Positions 56,248-62,888 of a stretch of 64,000 nucleotides of DNA are shown piece after piece. A program made the translations under genes and the position numbers. Source of the DNA: Azospirillum ramasamyi (lineage in GTDB: Bacteria > Pseudomonadota > Alphaproteobacteria > Azospirillales > Azospirillaceae). Every line of letters starts with the position of its first letter. The first letter of the stretch is position 1. The stretch spans positions 2,523,501 to 2,587,500 of the forward strand of contig NZ_CP029829.1 in the NCBI RefSeq assembly GCF_003233655.1, given 5' to 3'. The notes under the pieces were generated by a model. The model was not told where the DNA came from. It worked only from the letters and a program-made list of their open reading frames with translations, and did no database searches.

Positions 56248-57951
56248 TCACCATAACAATAGTACCAGAATCTGCGGCCCCAGGATGCGAAGGCACATCG
56301 CCAGCGGATAGACCGTGGCGTAGGCCAGCGCCGGAGCCTCCGACGCGACCAGCGCGTTGGCATAGGCCAGCCCCGGCGGGTTGGTCTGGGCGCCGGCCAG
56401 CACGCCGCAGATGGTCAGGAAATTCAGCTTCATCAGCCCGCGCGCGATCAGCCCGGTCAGCAGCAGCGGCACCAGCGTCACCAGCACGCCCCACATCATC
56501 CACGGCCATCCGGCGCCGCTCGCCAGCGTGGCGACGAAGCGGTCGCCCGACGCGATGCCCAGCACGGCCAGGAACAGGACGATGCCGATCTCGCGCAGCG
56601 CCAGGTTGACGGCGGGCGGCATGAACCACACCAGCGGCCCGATACGGCCGACGCGGCCCAGGATCAGCGCCACGATCAGCGGCCCGCCGGCAAGGCCCAG
56701 CCGCAGCGGCGCCGGCATCCCCGGCAGGAAGAGCGGGATGGCGCCCAGTGCCGCCCCCAGCGCGATGCCCAGGAACAGCGGGATCATCTCCACCTGCTGC
56801 AGCCTGTGGGCGGAGTTGCCGAAGATCTGCCCGACGGCGGCGAGGCTTTCGGGCCGGCCGATCACCGTCAGGATGTCGCCGAACTGCAGCTTCAGCGCCT
56901 GGGTCGGCACCAGTTCCACGCCCGACCGGTTGACGCGGCTGACCACCACGTCATGGGCCTCCTGCAGGTTCAGGGCGGCGATCGACTTGCCCAGCACCGC
57001 TTTTCTGGTGACGACGATGCGCTCCCATTTCAGGTCTGTGCCCCTGGTGGTCAGCGGCCGTTCGAACTCCTGCCCCAGCAGGGCCCGCACCTGCTCCAGC
57101 TTCGGCCGCGGCCCGACCACATGCAGCACGTCGCCCAGCTTCAGGCGGGTGCCGTCGCGGGGAACGCAGAGCTTGCCGTCGCACAGCAGGCGCGAGGCGA
57201 CCACCCCCTGGCCGCGCAGCAGATCGATGGAGCCGAGCGCCTTGCCCTCCAGTTCCGGGTTGCGCACGGCGAGATCCATCGTTTCCAGCCTGGACACCTC
57301 GGCGCGCCGTGCCTCCTCGAACCGGGTGGCCTCCGCCTCCGGGTCGATGCGGAACAGGGTGCGGACGGCGGCCATCGCCAGCAGATTGCCGGCGATGCCG
57401 AAGGGGTAGGTGACGGCGAAGGCGAGGCCGGGCAGGGCCATCACCGCCGCCCCGGCCCCGACCTCCGTCAGGACCTGCTGGGTGGCGGCGAGCGCCGGGG
57501 CGTTGGTCACCGCACCGGCGAACACCCCCAGCGAGGATCCCAGCGACAGCGTCCCCGACGAGACCAGCGCCGCGGTCAGCAGGATGCTCGATCCCACCAT
57601 CAGCAGAGCCAGCCCGTTCAGCGCCAGCCCGGTGCGGCGCAATGCCGCGAAGAAGCCGGGGCCGACCTGGATGCCGATGGTGTAGACGAACAGGATCAGC
57701 CCGAAGTCGCGGATGAAGTCCATCATCTCCGGATTGAAGGAGACGCCCGCCTGCTTGGCGATGTGGCCGCCGGCGATGCCGGAAAACAGCACGCCGCCGA
57801 TGCCGAGCCCGACCCCCCGGATCCTGATGTGGCCGAGCGCCACGCCGGCCGCCGACACCAGGCCGAGCATGAGGACCACCCGCGCGATCGGCGGCATGGC
57901 CTGGAGAATGTCTGCGAAGGCCGACGTGAAGGCCAACATGAAGGCCGACAT
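56248..57951 (-). CDS. AspT/YidE-type putative transporter with two RCK_C domains
   Basis: The 567-residue protein has two blocks of membrane helices (about 25-180 and 385-565) around a pair of TrkA_C/RCK_C cytoplasmic domains (about 210-370: LEGKALGSIDLLRGQGVVASRLLCDGKLCVPRDGTRLKLGDVLHVVG, then VELVPTQALKLQFGDILTVIGR), the architecture of the AspT/YidE exchanger family. The helix blocks share the family motifs (FAGAVTNAPALAATQQVL, VLAGAQTNPPGLAYANAL). AspT swaps aspartate for alanine; the substrate here is unknown. The N-terminus carries an odd repeat (MSAF MLAF TSAF). Confidence 0.9.
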   Translation of the reverse strand: MSAFMLAFTSAFADILQAMPPIARVVLMLGLVSAAGVALGHIRIRGVGLGIGGVLFSGIAGGHIAKQAGVSFNPEMMDFIRDFGLILFVYTIGIQVGPGFFAALRRTGLALNGLALLMVGSSILLTAALVSSGTLSLGSSLGVFAGAVTNAPALAATQQVLTEVGAGAAVMALPGLAFAVTYPFGIAGNLLAMAAVRTLFRIDPEAEATRFEEARRAEVSRLETMDLAVRNPELEGKALGSIDLLRGQGVVASRLLCDGKLCVPRDGTRLKLGDVLHVVGPRPKLEQVRALLGQEFERPLTTRGTDLKWERIVVTRKAVLGKSIAALNLQEAHDVVVSRVNRSGVELVPTQALKLQFGDILTVIGRPESLAAVGQIFGNSAHRLQQVEMIPLFLGIALGAALGAIPLFLPGMPAPLRLGLAGGPLIVALILGRVGRIGPLVWFMPPAVNLALREIGIVLFLAVLGIASGDRFVATLASGAGWPWMMWGVLVTLVPLLLTGLIARGLMKLNFLTICGVLAGAQTNPPGLAYANALVASEAPALAYATVYPLAMCLRILGPQILVLLLW

Positions 57952-58500
57952 GGGAGGACTCGCTCGCTGAACACGGTTGGGCGGGGTTCAGGCATGCCCC
58001 GGATGGACTGCGGGTAAGCCGCGACACTCCCCGGGGCGGGGGAACGACGGCGCCAGGATGCGGCAGGGCGGCGGAATAAAACGTTGATTCAGAACAAGCG
58101 GCCCGGCTTCGCCCCCGCCGTTGACAACACCCCTGCGTTGCGTTCTGCGCATGGGGGTATAGCGTCGTGATGTTGTCTGTCCGCCGAAGGGCAACTTTCG
58201 ATCAATCGAGCTGCATCCAAATTTTGCCACTTTCTCCCATTAGGTTTCACTTCAAGCAACCGGCGACGCATGTCGCGCGCACCGGCGTTCCCCCAAGCGC
58301 CAGCGCAGCGACGAACGGACGCCGTTCCACCGAGCATCGTCTGGCCGGACCCGGCCGGGCGCGCGGCCATCGCGAGAACCCCCTCGCGGTGGCCTTTTTC
58401 TTTGCGTGGCCCATCCAGCGGCGACGCCATTCTTGCTCCGGCTTTTCCCCCGCCCTGTGCTATAGCAGCGCCTCCTTCAATCGGAGGCGCGACCCGTCCC
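57952..58500. other. Gene-free region between the AspT-like gene and ccmA
   Basis: These 549 bases lie between two divergent genes. At its left border the DNA continues the 12-base repeat of the AspT-like N-terminus. An AT-richer patch (about 58185-58260) might hold the ccmA promoter. An open frame running into ccmA from 58270 has no supported start. I see nothing else. Confidence 0.4.
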
Positions 58501-59196
58501 ATGCCCGTTTTTTCCGGATCCGAGCTGACCTGCCTGCGTGGCGACCGGCTGGTCTTCACCGGGCTGGAGTTCCGCATCGCTCCCGGCGGCGCGCTGGTGC
58601 TGCTCGGCCCCAACGGCAGCGGCAAGTCCAGCCTGCTGCGGGTGATGGCCGGTCTGCTGAAGCCGCTGCGCGGCACGCTCGGCTGGGATGGCGTGTCGGT
58701 TTCCGAGGATCCCGACGGCCACCGGGCGCGGGTGCAGTATGTCGGCCATCTGGACGCGGTGAAGCCCGTGCTGACGGCGGCGGAGAACCTTGCCTTCTGG
58801 GCGGCGCTGGCCGGGGCCGCCGATCCGGCCGCCAACGCGCGGGCCGCGCTCGACCGGCTGGGGGTGCCGCACATCGCCGGGGTTCCGGGCCGCTACCTGT
58901 CGGCGGGGCAGAAGCGCCGGCTGAACCTGGCGCGGCTGCTGGCCGCCCCTGCGACCTTGTGGCTGCTCGACGAACCGACCGTGGCGCTCGACCGCGCCGC
59001 CATCGCCCTGTTCGAGGGGCTGATCGCCGAACACCGGGCCGAAGGCGGCATGGTGGTGCTGTCCACCCACACCGACATCGCCACCCCCGGCGGCGAGGAA
59101 CTGCATCTGGACGACTTCACCCCCTTCGCCGACGATGAAGAGGCTGGCGAGGACGCCGACGGGGAGGAAGTCGAGGAAGAGAGGACCGTGCGATGA
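58501..59196 (+). CDS. ccmA: Heme ABC exporter ATP-binding protein CcmA
   Basis: CcmA is the ATPase of the CcmAB complex, which drives release of holo-CcmE in cytochrome c maturation. The 231-residue product has Walker A GPNGSGKSSLLRVMAGLLKP (about 36-43), the signature YLSAGQKRRLNLARLL and Walker B LWLLDEPTVALD. The C-terminus carries an unusual acidic stretch (ADDEEAGEDADGEEVEEE) beyond the usual end. The start ATG 58501 has GGAGG 12 bases upstream; earlier in-frame codons have no family support. ATGA overlap with ccmB. Confidence 0.95.
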   Translation: MPVFSGSELTCLRGDRLVFTGLEFRIAPGGALVLLGPNGSGKSSLLRVMAGLLKPLRGTLGWDGVSVSEDPDGHRARVQYVGHLDAVKPVLTAAENLAFWAALAGAADPAANARAALDRLGVPHIAGVPGRYLSAGQKRRLNLARLLAAPATLWLLDEPTVALDRAAIALFEGLIAEHRAEGGMVVLSTHTDIATPGGEELHLDDFTPFADDEEAGEDADGEEVEEERTVR

Positions 59197-59858
59197 GCCG
59201 TTTCCTGCGCCTTGTGGCGCGCGACCTGCGGCTGGCCCTGCGCCAGGGGTCGGACGCCACCATCGCCGTCATGTTCTTCGTCCTGTGCGTGGTGCTGTTC
59301 CCCTTCGGCGTCGGGCCGGAGCCGAACATCCTCGCCCGCATCGCCGCCGGCGTGATCTGGGTGGCGGCGCTGCTCGCGTCGCTGCTGTCGCTGGAGCGGC
59401 TGTTCCAGACCGATTACGAGGACGGCTCGCTGGAGCTTCTGTCGCTGTCCTCCCTGCCGCTGGAGGCCACGGTTCTGGCGAAGACGCTGGCCCATTGGCT
59501 GGTGACCGGCGTGCCGCTGATCGTCGCCGCCCCGCTGCTGGCCGTCCTGCTGAACATGGATGCGCAGGGCTTCGGCGTCCTGGTGCTGACCCTGACGCTG
59601 GGCACGCCGATCCTCAGCCTGATCGGCTCCATCGGCGCCGCGCTGACTCTGGGGGCGCGGCGCGGCGGCGTGCTGCTGTCGCTGCTGATCCTGCCGCTCT
59701 ACATCCCGGTGCTGATCTTCGGCGCCGGAGCCATCGACGCCGCCATCAACAGCCTGACCCCGCGCCCGCACCTGCTGCTGCTCGCCGGCATCCTCGCCGC
59801 CGCCCTGCCGCTCGCCCCCTGGGCGGGTGCCGCGGCGCTGCGTCAGGCGGTGGAGTAG
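59193..59858 (+). CDS. ccmB: Heme exporter protein CcmB
   Basis: CcmB is the membrane partner of CcmA. The 221-residue protein has six predicted helices and the family start LVARDLRLALRQGSDATIAVMFFVL, the EDGSLELLSLSSLPLE motif and the GTPILSLIGSIGAALTLGARRGGVLLSLLILPLYIPVLIFG block. Start overlaps ccmA by 4 bases. The next gene in the standard order, ccmC, is not here; a ccmC lies at the left end of the window, 58 kb away. Confidence 0.97.
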   Translation: MSRFLRLVARDLRLALRQGSDATIAVMFFVLCVVLFPFGVGPEPNILARIAAGVIWVAALLASLLSLERLFQTDYEDGSLELLSLSSLPLEATVLAKTLAHWLVTGVPLIVAAPLLAVLLNMDAQGFGVLVLTLTLGTPILSLIGSIGAALTLGARRGGVLLSLLILPLYIPVLIFGAGAIDAAINSLTPRPHLLLLAGILAAALPLAPWAGAAALRQAVE

Positions 59859-59889
59859 GGGAGGGAGCTTCGCCGATCCGCTGCCTGCC

Positions 59890-60483
59890 TTACGACTTCG
59901 GCGTTTTCTCCGGCAGCAGTTTCTCGATCGCCTCGCGCACCTTGTCCGCTTCGGGGCCGGTCACGGTGGAGAACCAGGACACCAGCCTGCCGTCCGGGCC
60001 GACCAGATATTTGTGGAAGTTCCAGCGCGGCTTGGCGAGGAAGCCCATCTCGTCCGACGCCCAGCGGTAGAAGGGGTGGGCGCCGTCACCCGACACCACC
60101 GTCTTATCGGTCATCGGGAAATCGATCCGGTAGTTGACCTCGCAGAAGTCCTTGATCTGGTCCGCATTCCCCGGCTCCTGCCCGCCGAAGTCGTTGGACG
60201 GCACGCCCAGCACCACCAGCCCACGGTCGCGGTAGCTCTGCCACAGCGCCTGCAGCCCCTTGTATTGCGAGGTGAAACCGCATTGCGACGCGGTGTTGAC
60301 CACAAGGATCACCTTGCCCTCGAACTGCGACAGCGGCAGCGGCTGTCCGTCGATGCCCTGGAAGGTGAAGTTGTAGGCGTTGGTTGCGCTGCTTGCGGCC
60401 ATGGCGGTGGTGGCTCCCATCGTGGAAAGGGCCGCAGCCACGGCGGCCAGTATGACGGCATGAAAGCGGGTCTGGACGGTCAT
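59890..60483 (-). CDS. Glutathione peroxidase-like protein, exported
   Basis: The 197-residue protein has a Sec signal (HAVILAAVAAALSTMGATTAMAA) and a thioredoxin-fold GPx domain. Catalytic residues are present: Cys in NTASQCGFTSQY (about 67), Gln in FGGQEPGN (about 101), Trp in PRWNFHKYLV (about 155). It is a Cys-type enzyme. A periplasmic location is likely, so the reductant may be thioredoxin-like rather than glutathione. It lies beside ccmAB, convergent with ccmB, and diverges from the His/Pro-rich gene. Confidence 0.93.
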   Translation of the reverse strand: MTVQTRFHAVILAAVAAALSTMGATTAMAASSATNAYNFTFQGIDGQPLPLSQFEGKVILVVNTASQCGFTSQYKGLQALWQSYRDRGLVVLGVPSNDFGGQEPGNADQIKDFCEVNYRIDFPMTDKTVVSGDGAHPFYRWASDEMGFLAKPRWNFHKYLVGPDGRLVSWFSTVTGPEADKVREAIEKLLPEKTPKS

Positions 60484-60633
60484 CGGCGTGGCTCTGCGGC
60501 TGGGGTCGATATCGGCGTCGTCGGAGACGCGGGCACGGCGGCATCCTTACATACGATGCCTGATACGCTCTCCGGTGCCTATCGGATCAAGCGGATGGCG
60601 GAAAGGACGCCTCACCCGCCCGCCGCATCCGGC

Positions 60634-60654
60634 CTACCCCCATCGGATGGGTAG
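60634..60654 (+). promoter_or_regulatory. TACCC/GGGTA dyad, copy 1
   Basis: CTACCC, nine bases, GGGTAG: a perfect six-base inverted repeat with CATCGGAT in the middle. The second copy 153 bases downstream shares the CCTACCCC-ATCG-ATGGGTA pattern. It is probably a binding site for a dimeric regulator (inference). Confidence 0.55.
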
Positions 60655-60786
60655 CGGCGGCGTCCGCCGAACAACAGCTTCACAGGAAAGGATGCGCGGC
60701 GGCCAGCCCGCCGCCCGCCCAATTTTCCGCCGGACACCAGCCGAAAAATGTCTCACCCGGTCCAGCCCAAGCCTGAGCATAACAGC

Positions 60787-60807
60787 CTACCCCATCGAAA
60801 TGGGTAC
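60787..60807 (+). promoter_or_regulatory. TACCC/GGGTA dyad, copy 2
   Basis: CTACCCCAT, loop CGAA, ATGGGTAC. It lies 108 bases before the His/Pro-rich gene start. The two copies agree in both arms and in the CCTACCCC-ATCG word. Confidence 0.55.
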
Positions 60808-60847
60808 GCGGCATTTCGCCCCGTCTCTGTCACGGCCGCCATCAACA

Positions 60848-60900
60848 CCCAGCCGACGCAAGCCCAGCCGCCACAAGCCCAGCCGCCACAAGCCCAGCCG
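60848..60900. repeat. 15-base tandem repeat
   Basis: Three units of CCCAGCCGMCRCAAG (60848-60862, 60863-60877, 60878-60892) plus a partial fourth. The last two full units are identical. It ends immediately before the GAGGAG ribosome binding site of the next gene, so copy number changes would alter the leader. Confidence 0.85.
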
Positions 60901-60914
60901 AGGAGAACAGGCCG

Positions 60915-61301
60915 ATGAACGCCGGAGCCACCTTGAAGACTCCCCGGACGCCGTCAAAGGCCGTGCGTCGTGTGGCCGGAACCGTCGCCAGGACGGCCGG
61001 TGCCGCGGTTGCCGTCCTGTTGCTCGGCGCCGCTCTGTCGACGCCGTCCTTCGCCGATCCGGGGGACCATCGCCGCGGCCATGCCTGGGGCCATCACAAG
61101 CACAAGAAGAAGCACCATCACCGCCATGACGACCGCCGCCCGGTCGTCATCTATGGCGCGCCGCCGCCCGTGGTCGTGGTTCCCGCTCCGCCGCCCCCGC
61201 CGCGCGTCGTCTATGCGCCATCCTATGCGCCGCCCCCCGTCGTCTACGCCCCGCCGCCGCCGCCGGGCGTCAACATCCAGATGAACATTCCGCTCCGCTG
61301 A
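60915..61301 (+). CDS. Exported His/Pro-rich protein
   Basis: The 128-residue protein has a basic N-terminus, a hydrophobic signal segment (GTVARTAGAAVAVLLLGAALSTPSFA, about 22-47), then a run of His, Lys and Arg (HAWGHHKHKKKHHHRHDD) that could bind metal, and a C-terminal Pro/Tyr/Val-rich region (PPPRVVYAPSYAPPP) ending GVNIQMNIPLR. GGAG precedes the ATG by ten bases. No family is certain; similar small exported proteins are common in alphaproteobacteria. A metal-binding role is inference. Confidence 0.75.
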   Translation: MNAGATLKTPRTPSKAVRRVAGTVARTAGAAVAVLLLGAALSTPSFADPGDHRRGHAWGHHKHKKKHHHRHDDRRPVVIYGAPPPVVVVPAPPPPPRVVYAPSYAPPPVVYAPPPPPGVNIQMNIPLR

Positions 61302-61631
61302 CGGCCCGCATGCTTCAAGCGCCCCGCTGCCCGGCCATGTCCGGGCGCCGGGGCGTTCCCGCATTCCGGCTGTGACCATCCTGTGTCCTCCCTGCGGCGC
61401 CCGGGTCGCCGCCGGCACCCTGCTTCCGCCCGGCCACCGGTCCGCGAAGCCTGAAAAGCCTGCGCCCCCAGTCCCTTCGTGACAGGACCCATCCGCACCG
61501 GTAGGATCGCGCGGCCTGTCGCGAAGGCGGTAGACCGTACGGGTGGTTTACGGAAACTCAACCGATCTCCGGCCTTCTGTCGGTCGGATCATCCTGCGGT
61601 CCGTGGCGGGCAGGGGTAGGGAGAAGACCGG
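61302..61631. other. 330-base gap upstream of motA
   Basis: It holds the terminator-like hairpin at 61320-61357 and no gene. Toward motA the sequence ACGGAAACTCAACCGATC (61552-61569) weakly recalls a flagellar sigma-28 promoter, but neither box is good. Confidence 0.35.
61320..61357 (+). terminator. Terminator-like hairpin after the His/Pro-rich gene
   Basis: Outer stem CGCCCCG/CGGGGCG, inner stem CCCGG/CCGGG, loop CCATGT, with only two T residues after it. It is 18 bases past the stop codon. Confidence 0.5.
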
Positions 61632-62492
61632 ATGTTCGTGATCATCGGTTTGGTCATCGTGGTGGTCAGCGTGTTCGGCGGGTATATCCTCGGCGGCGGC
61701 CACATGGGCGTGCTGTGGATGCCGTTCGAGTTCATGATCATTCTTGGATCGGCCGCCGGGGCGTTCTTCATCGCCAACCCCAAATCCGTGGTCACCCACA
61801 CCGGCAAGGAGCTGGGCCACCTCTTCAAGGGTCCGAAATACAAGAAGGAGGACTTCCTGGAGGTCCTCACCATGATGTACCAGGTCTTCAAGATCGCGAA
61901 GACCAAGGGCTTGCTGGCGCTGGAACAGCACATCGAAAAGCCGGAGGATTCCCCGCTTTTCCAGCAGTTCCCGAAATTCTACGGCGATCACCACGCCATC
62001 GCCTTCCTCTGCACCTATCTCCGTCTGATGTCGCTGGGCGCCGACAACCCCCACGAACTGGTCGACCTGATGGACGAGGATATCGAGACGATGCACCACG
62101 AACACCAGCGCATCGCCGACGCCATCCAGGCGGTTGCCGATGCGGTGCCGGCGCTGGGCATCGTCGCCGCGGTGCTGGGCGTGATTCACACCATGGGCTC
62201 AATCACCGAACCGCCGGAGGTGCTGGGCAAGCTGATCGGCGGCGCGCTGGTCGGCACCTTCACCGGCATTCTGGTCGCCTACGGCTTCCTCGCCCCCATC
62301 GCCAGCGGCCTGAAGAACATCTACCACGCCGAAGGCAGGTACTATCACGCGATGAAGACCGGCTTGATCGCGCATCTGTCCGGCTACGCGCCGGCAATCT
62401 CGGTCGAATACGCGCGCAACGTGCTGGAACCGGAATACCGTCCGACCTTCGCCCAGGTGGAAGAGGCGACCTCCGCCCTGCCGCCGGCCTGA
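61632..62492 (+). CDS. motA: Flagellar motor stator protein MotA
   Basis: MotA with MotB forms the proton-driven stator of the flagellar motor. The 286-residue protein has four membrane helices (two near the start, two at about 170-220) and the large cytoplasmic loop. The conserved prolines are present (VPALGIVAAVLGVIHTMG; YGFLAPIASGL), as is the charged loop KTKGLLALEQHIEKP; a Lys stands where E. coli has Arg90 by my alignment, while the Glu98 equivalent is kept. No motB follows: the next plus-strand gene is a 57-residue protein. Confidence 0.97.
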   Translation: MFVIIGLVIVVVSVFGGYILGGGHMGVLWMPFEFMIILGSAAGAFFIANPKSVVTHTGKELGHLFKGPKYKKEDFLEVLTMMYQVFKIAKTKGLLALEQHIEKPEDSPLFQQFPKFYGDHHAIAFLCTYLRLMSLGADNPHELVDLMDEDIETMHHEHQRIADAIQAVADAVPALGIVAAVLGVIHTMGSITEPPEVLGKLIGGALVGTFTGILVAYGFLAPIASGLKNIYHAEGRYYHAMKTGLIAHLSGYAPAISVEYARNVLEPEYRPTFAQVEEATSALPPA

Positions 62493-62652
62493 TCCGGCGC
62501 CGCCGCACGACCCGTCGGGCAGTCACGACCGTCGGGCGGTATCGCTGACCCTGCCGCCCCTGATGGTCTTTGCCTGATGATGGCCTGACCAGGTCCGGCT
62601 ATCCTTACCTGCGTGCCGACCCGACACAGCCTTTCCGCACGGGATGTCCGCC

Positions 62653-62826
62653 ATGTCCGACCTCGAACCGTTGAAGCCCGGCGACGCCGATGTCGCCATC
62701 GAACGCGCGATGCAGCAGCGGCCGAAGGCGATGATCATCCGTGAAAAGCTGCAGAGGATGCTGGATGACGAGAACACCGCGCGGCAATTCGTCGGCGCCA
62801 TCCGGAACATGATGAACAAGGAATAG
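62653..62826 (+). CDS. Small helical hypothetical protein after motA
   Basis: The 57-residue product (MSDLEPLKPGDADVAIERAM...) is basic/acidic and almost wholly helical in appearance (PKAMIIREKLQRMLDDENTARQFVGAIRNMMNKE). An ATG nine bases upstream (62644) is also possible. It lies 160 bases after motA; the gap contains a GTAAGGATA word (minus strand, about 62600). No known family; the regular pattern and position make it a credible gene. Confidence 0.6.
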   Translation: MSDLEPLKPGDADVAIERAMQQRPKAMIIREKLQRMLDDENTARQFVGAIRNMMNKE

Positions 62827-62888
62827 GCGCAACCTTGCGGCAATTGCCGACGGCCATCGCCGCCGGCATGCCGATCAGCGGTGGGCCA

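Larger units (their letters stand above)
60484..60914. other. Divergent regulatory region with dyads and tandem repeats
   Basis: The 431 bases between the gpx-type gene (minus) and the His/Pro-rich gene (plus) contain no gene. They contain two near-identical dyads (60634-60654, 60787-60807), a 15-base tandem repeat (60848-60900), and a GTAAGGATG word (minus strand, about 60543-60551). Confidence 0.6.
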
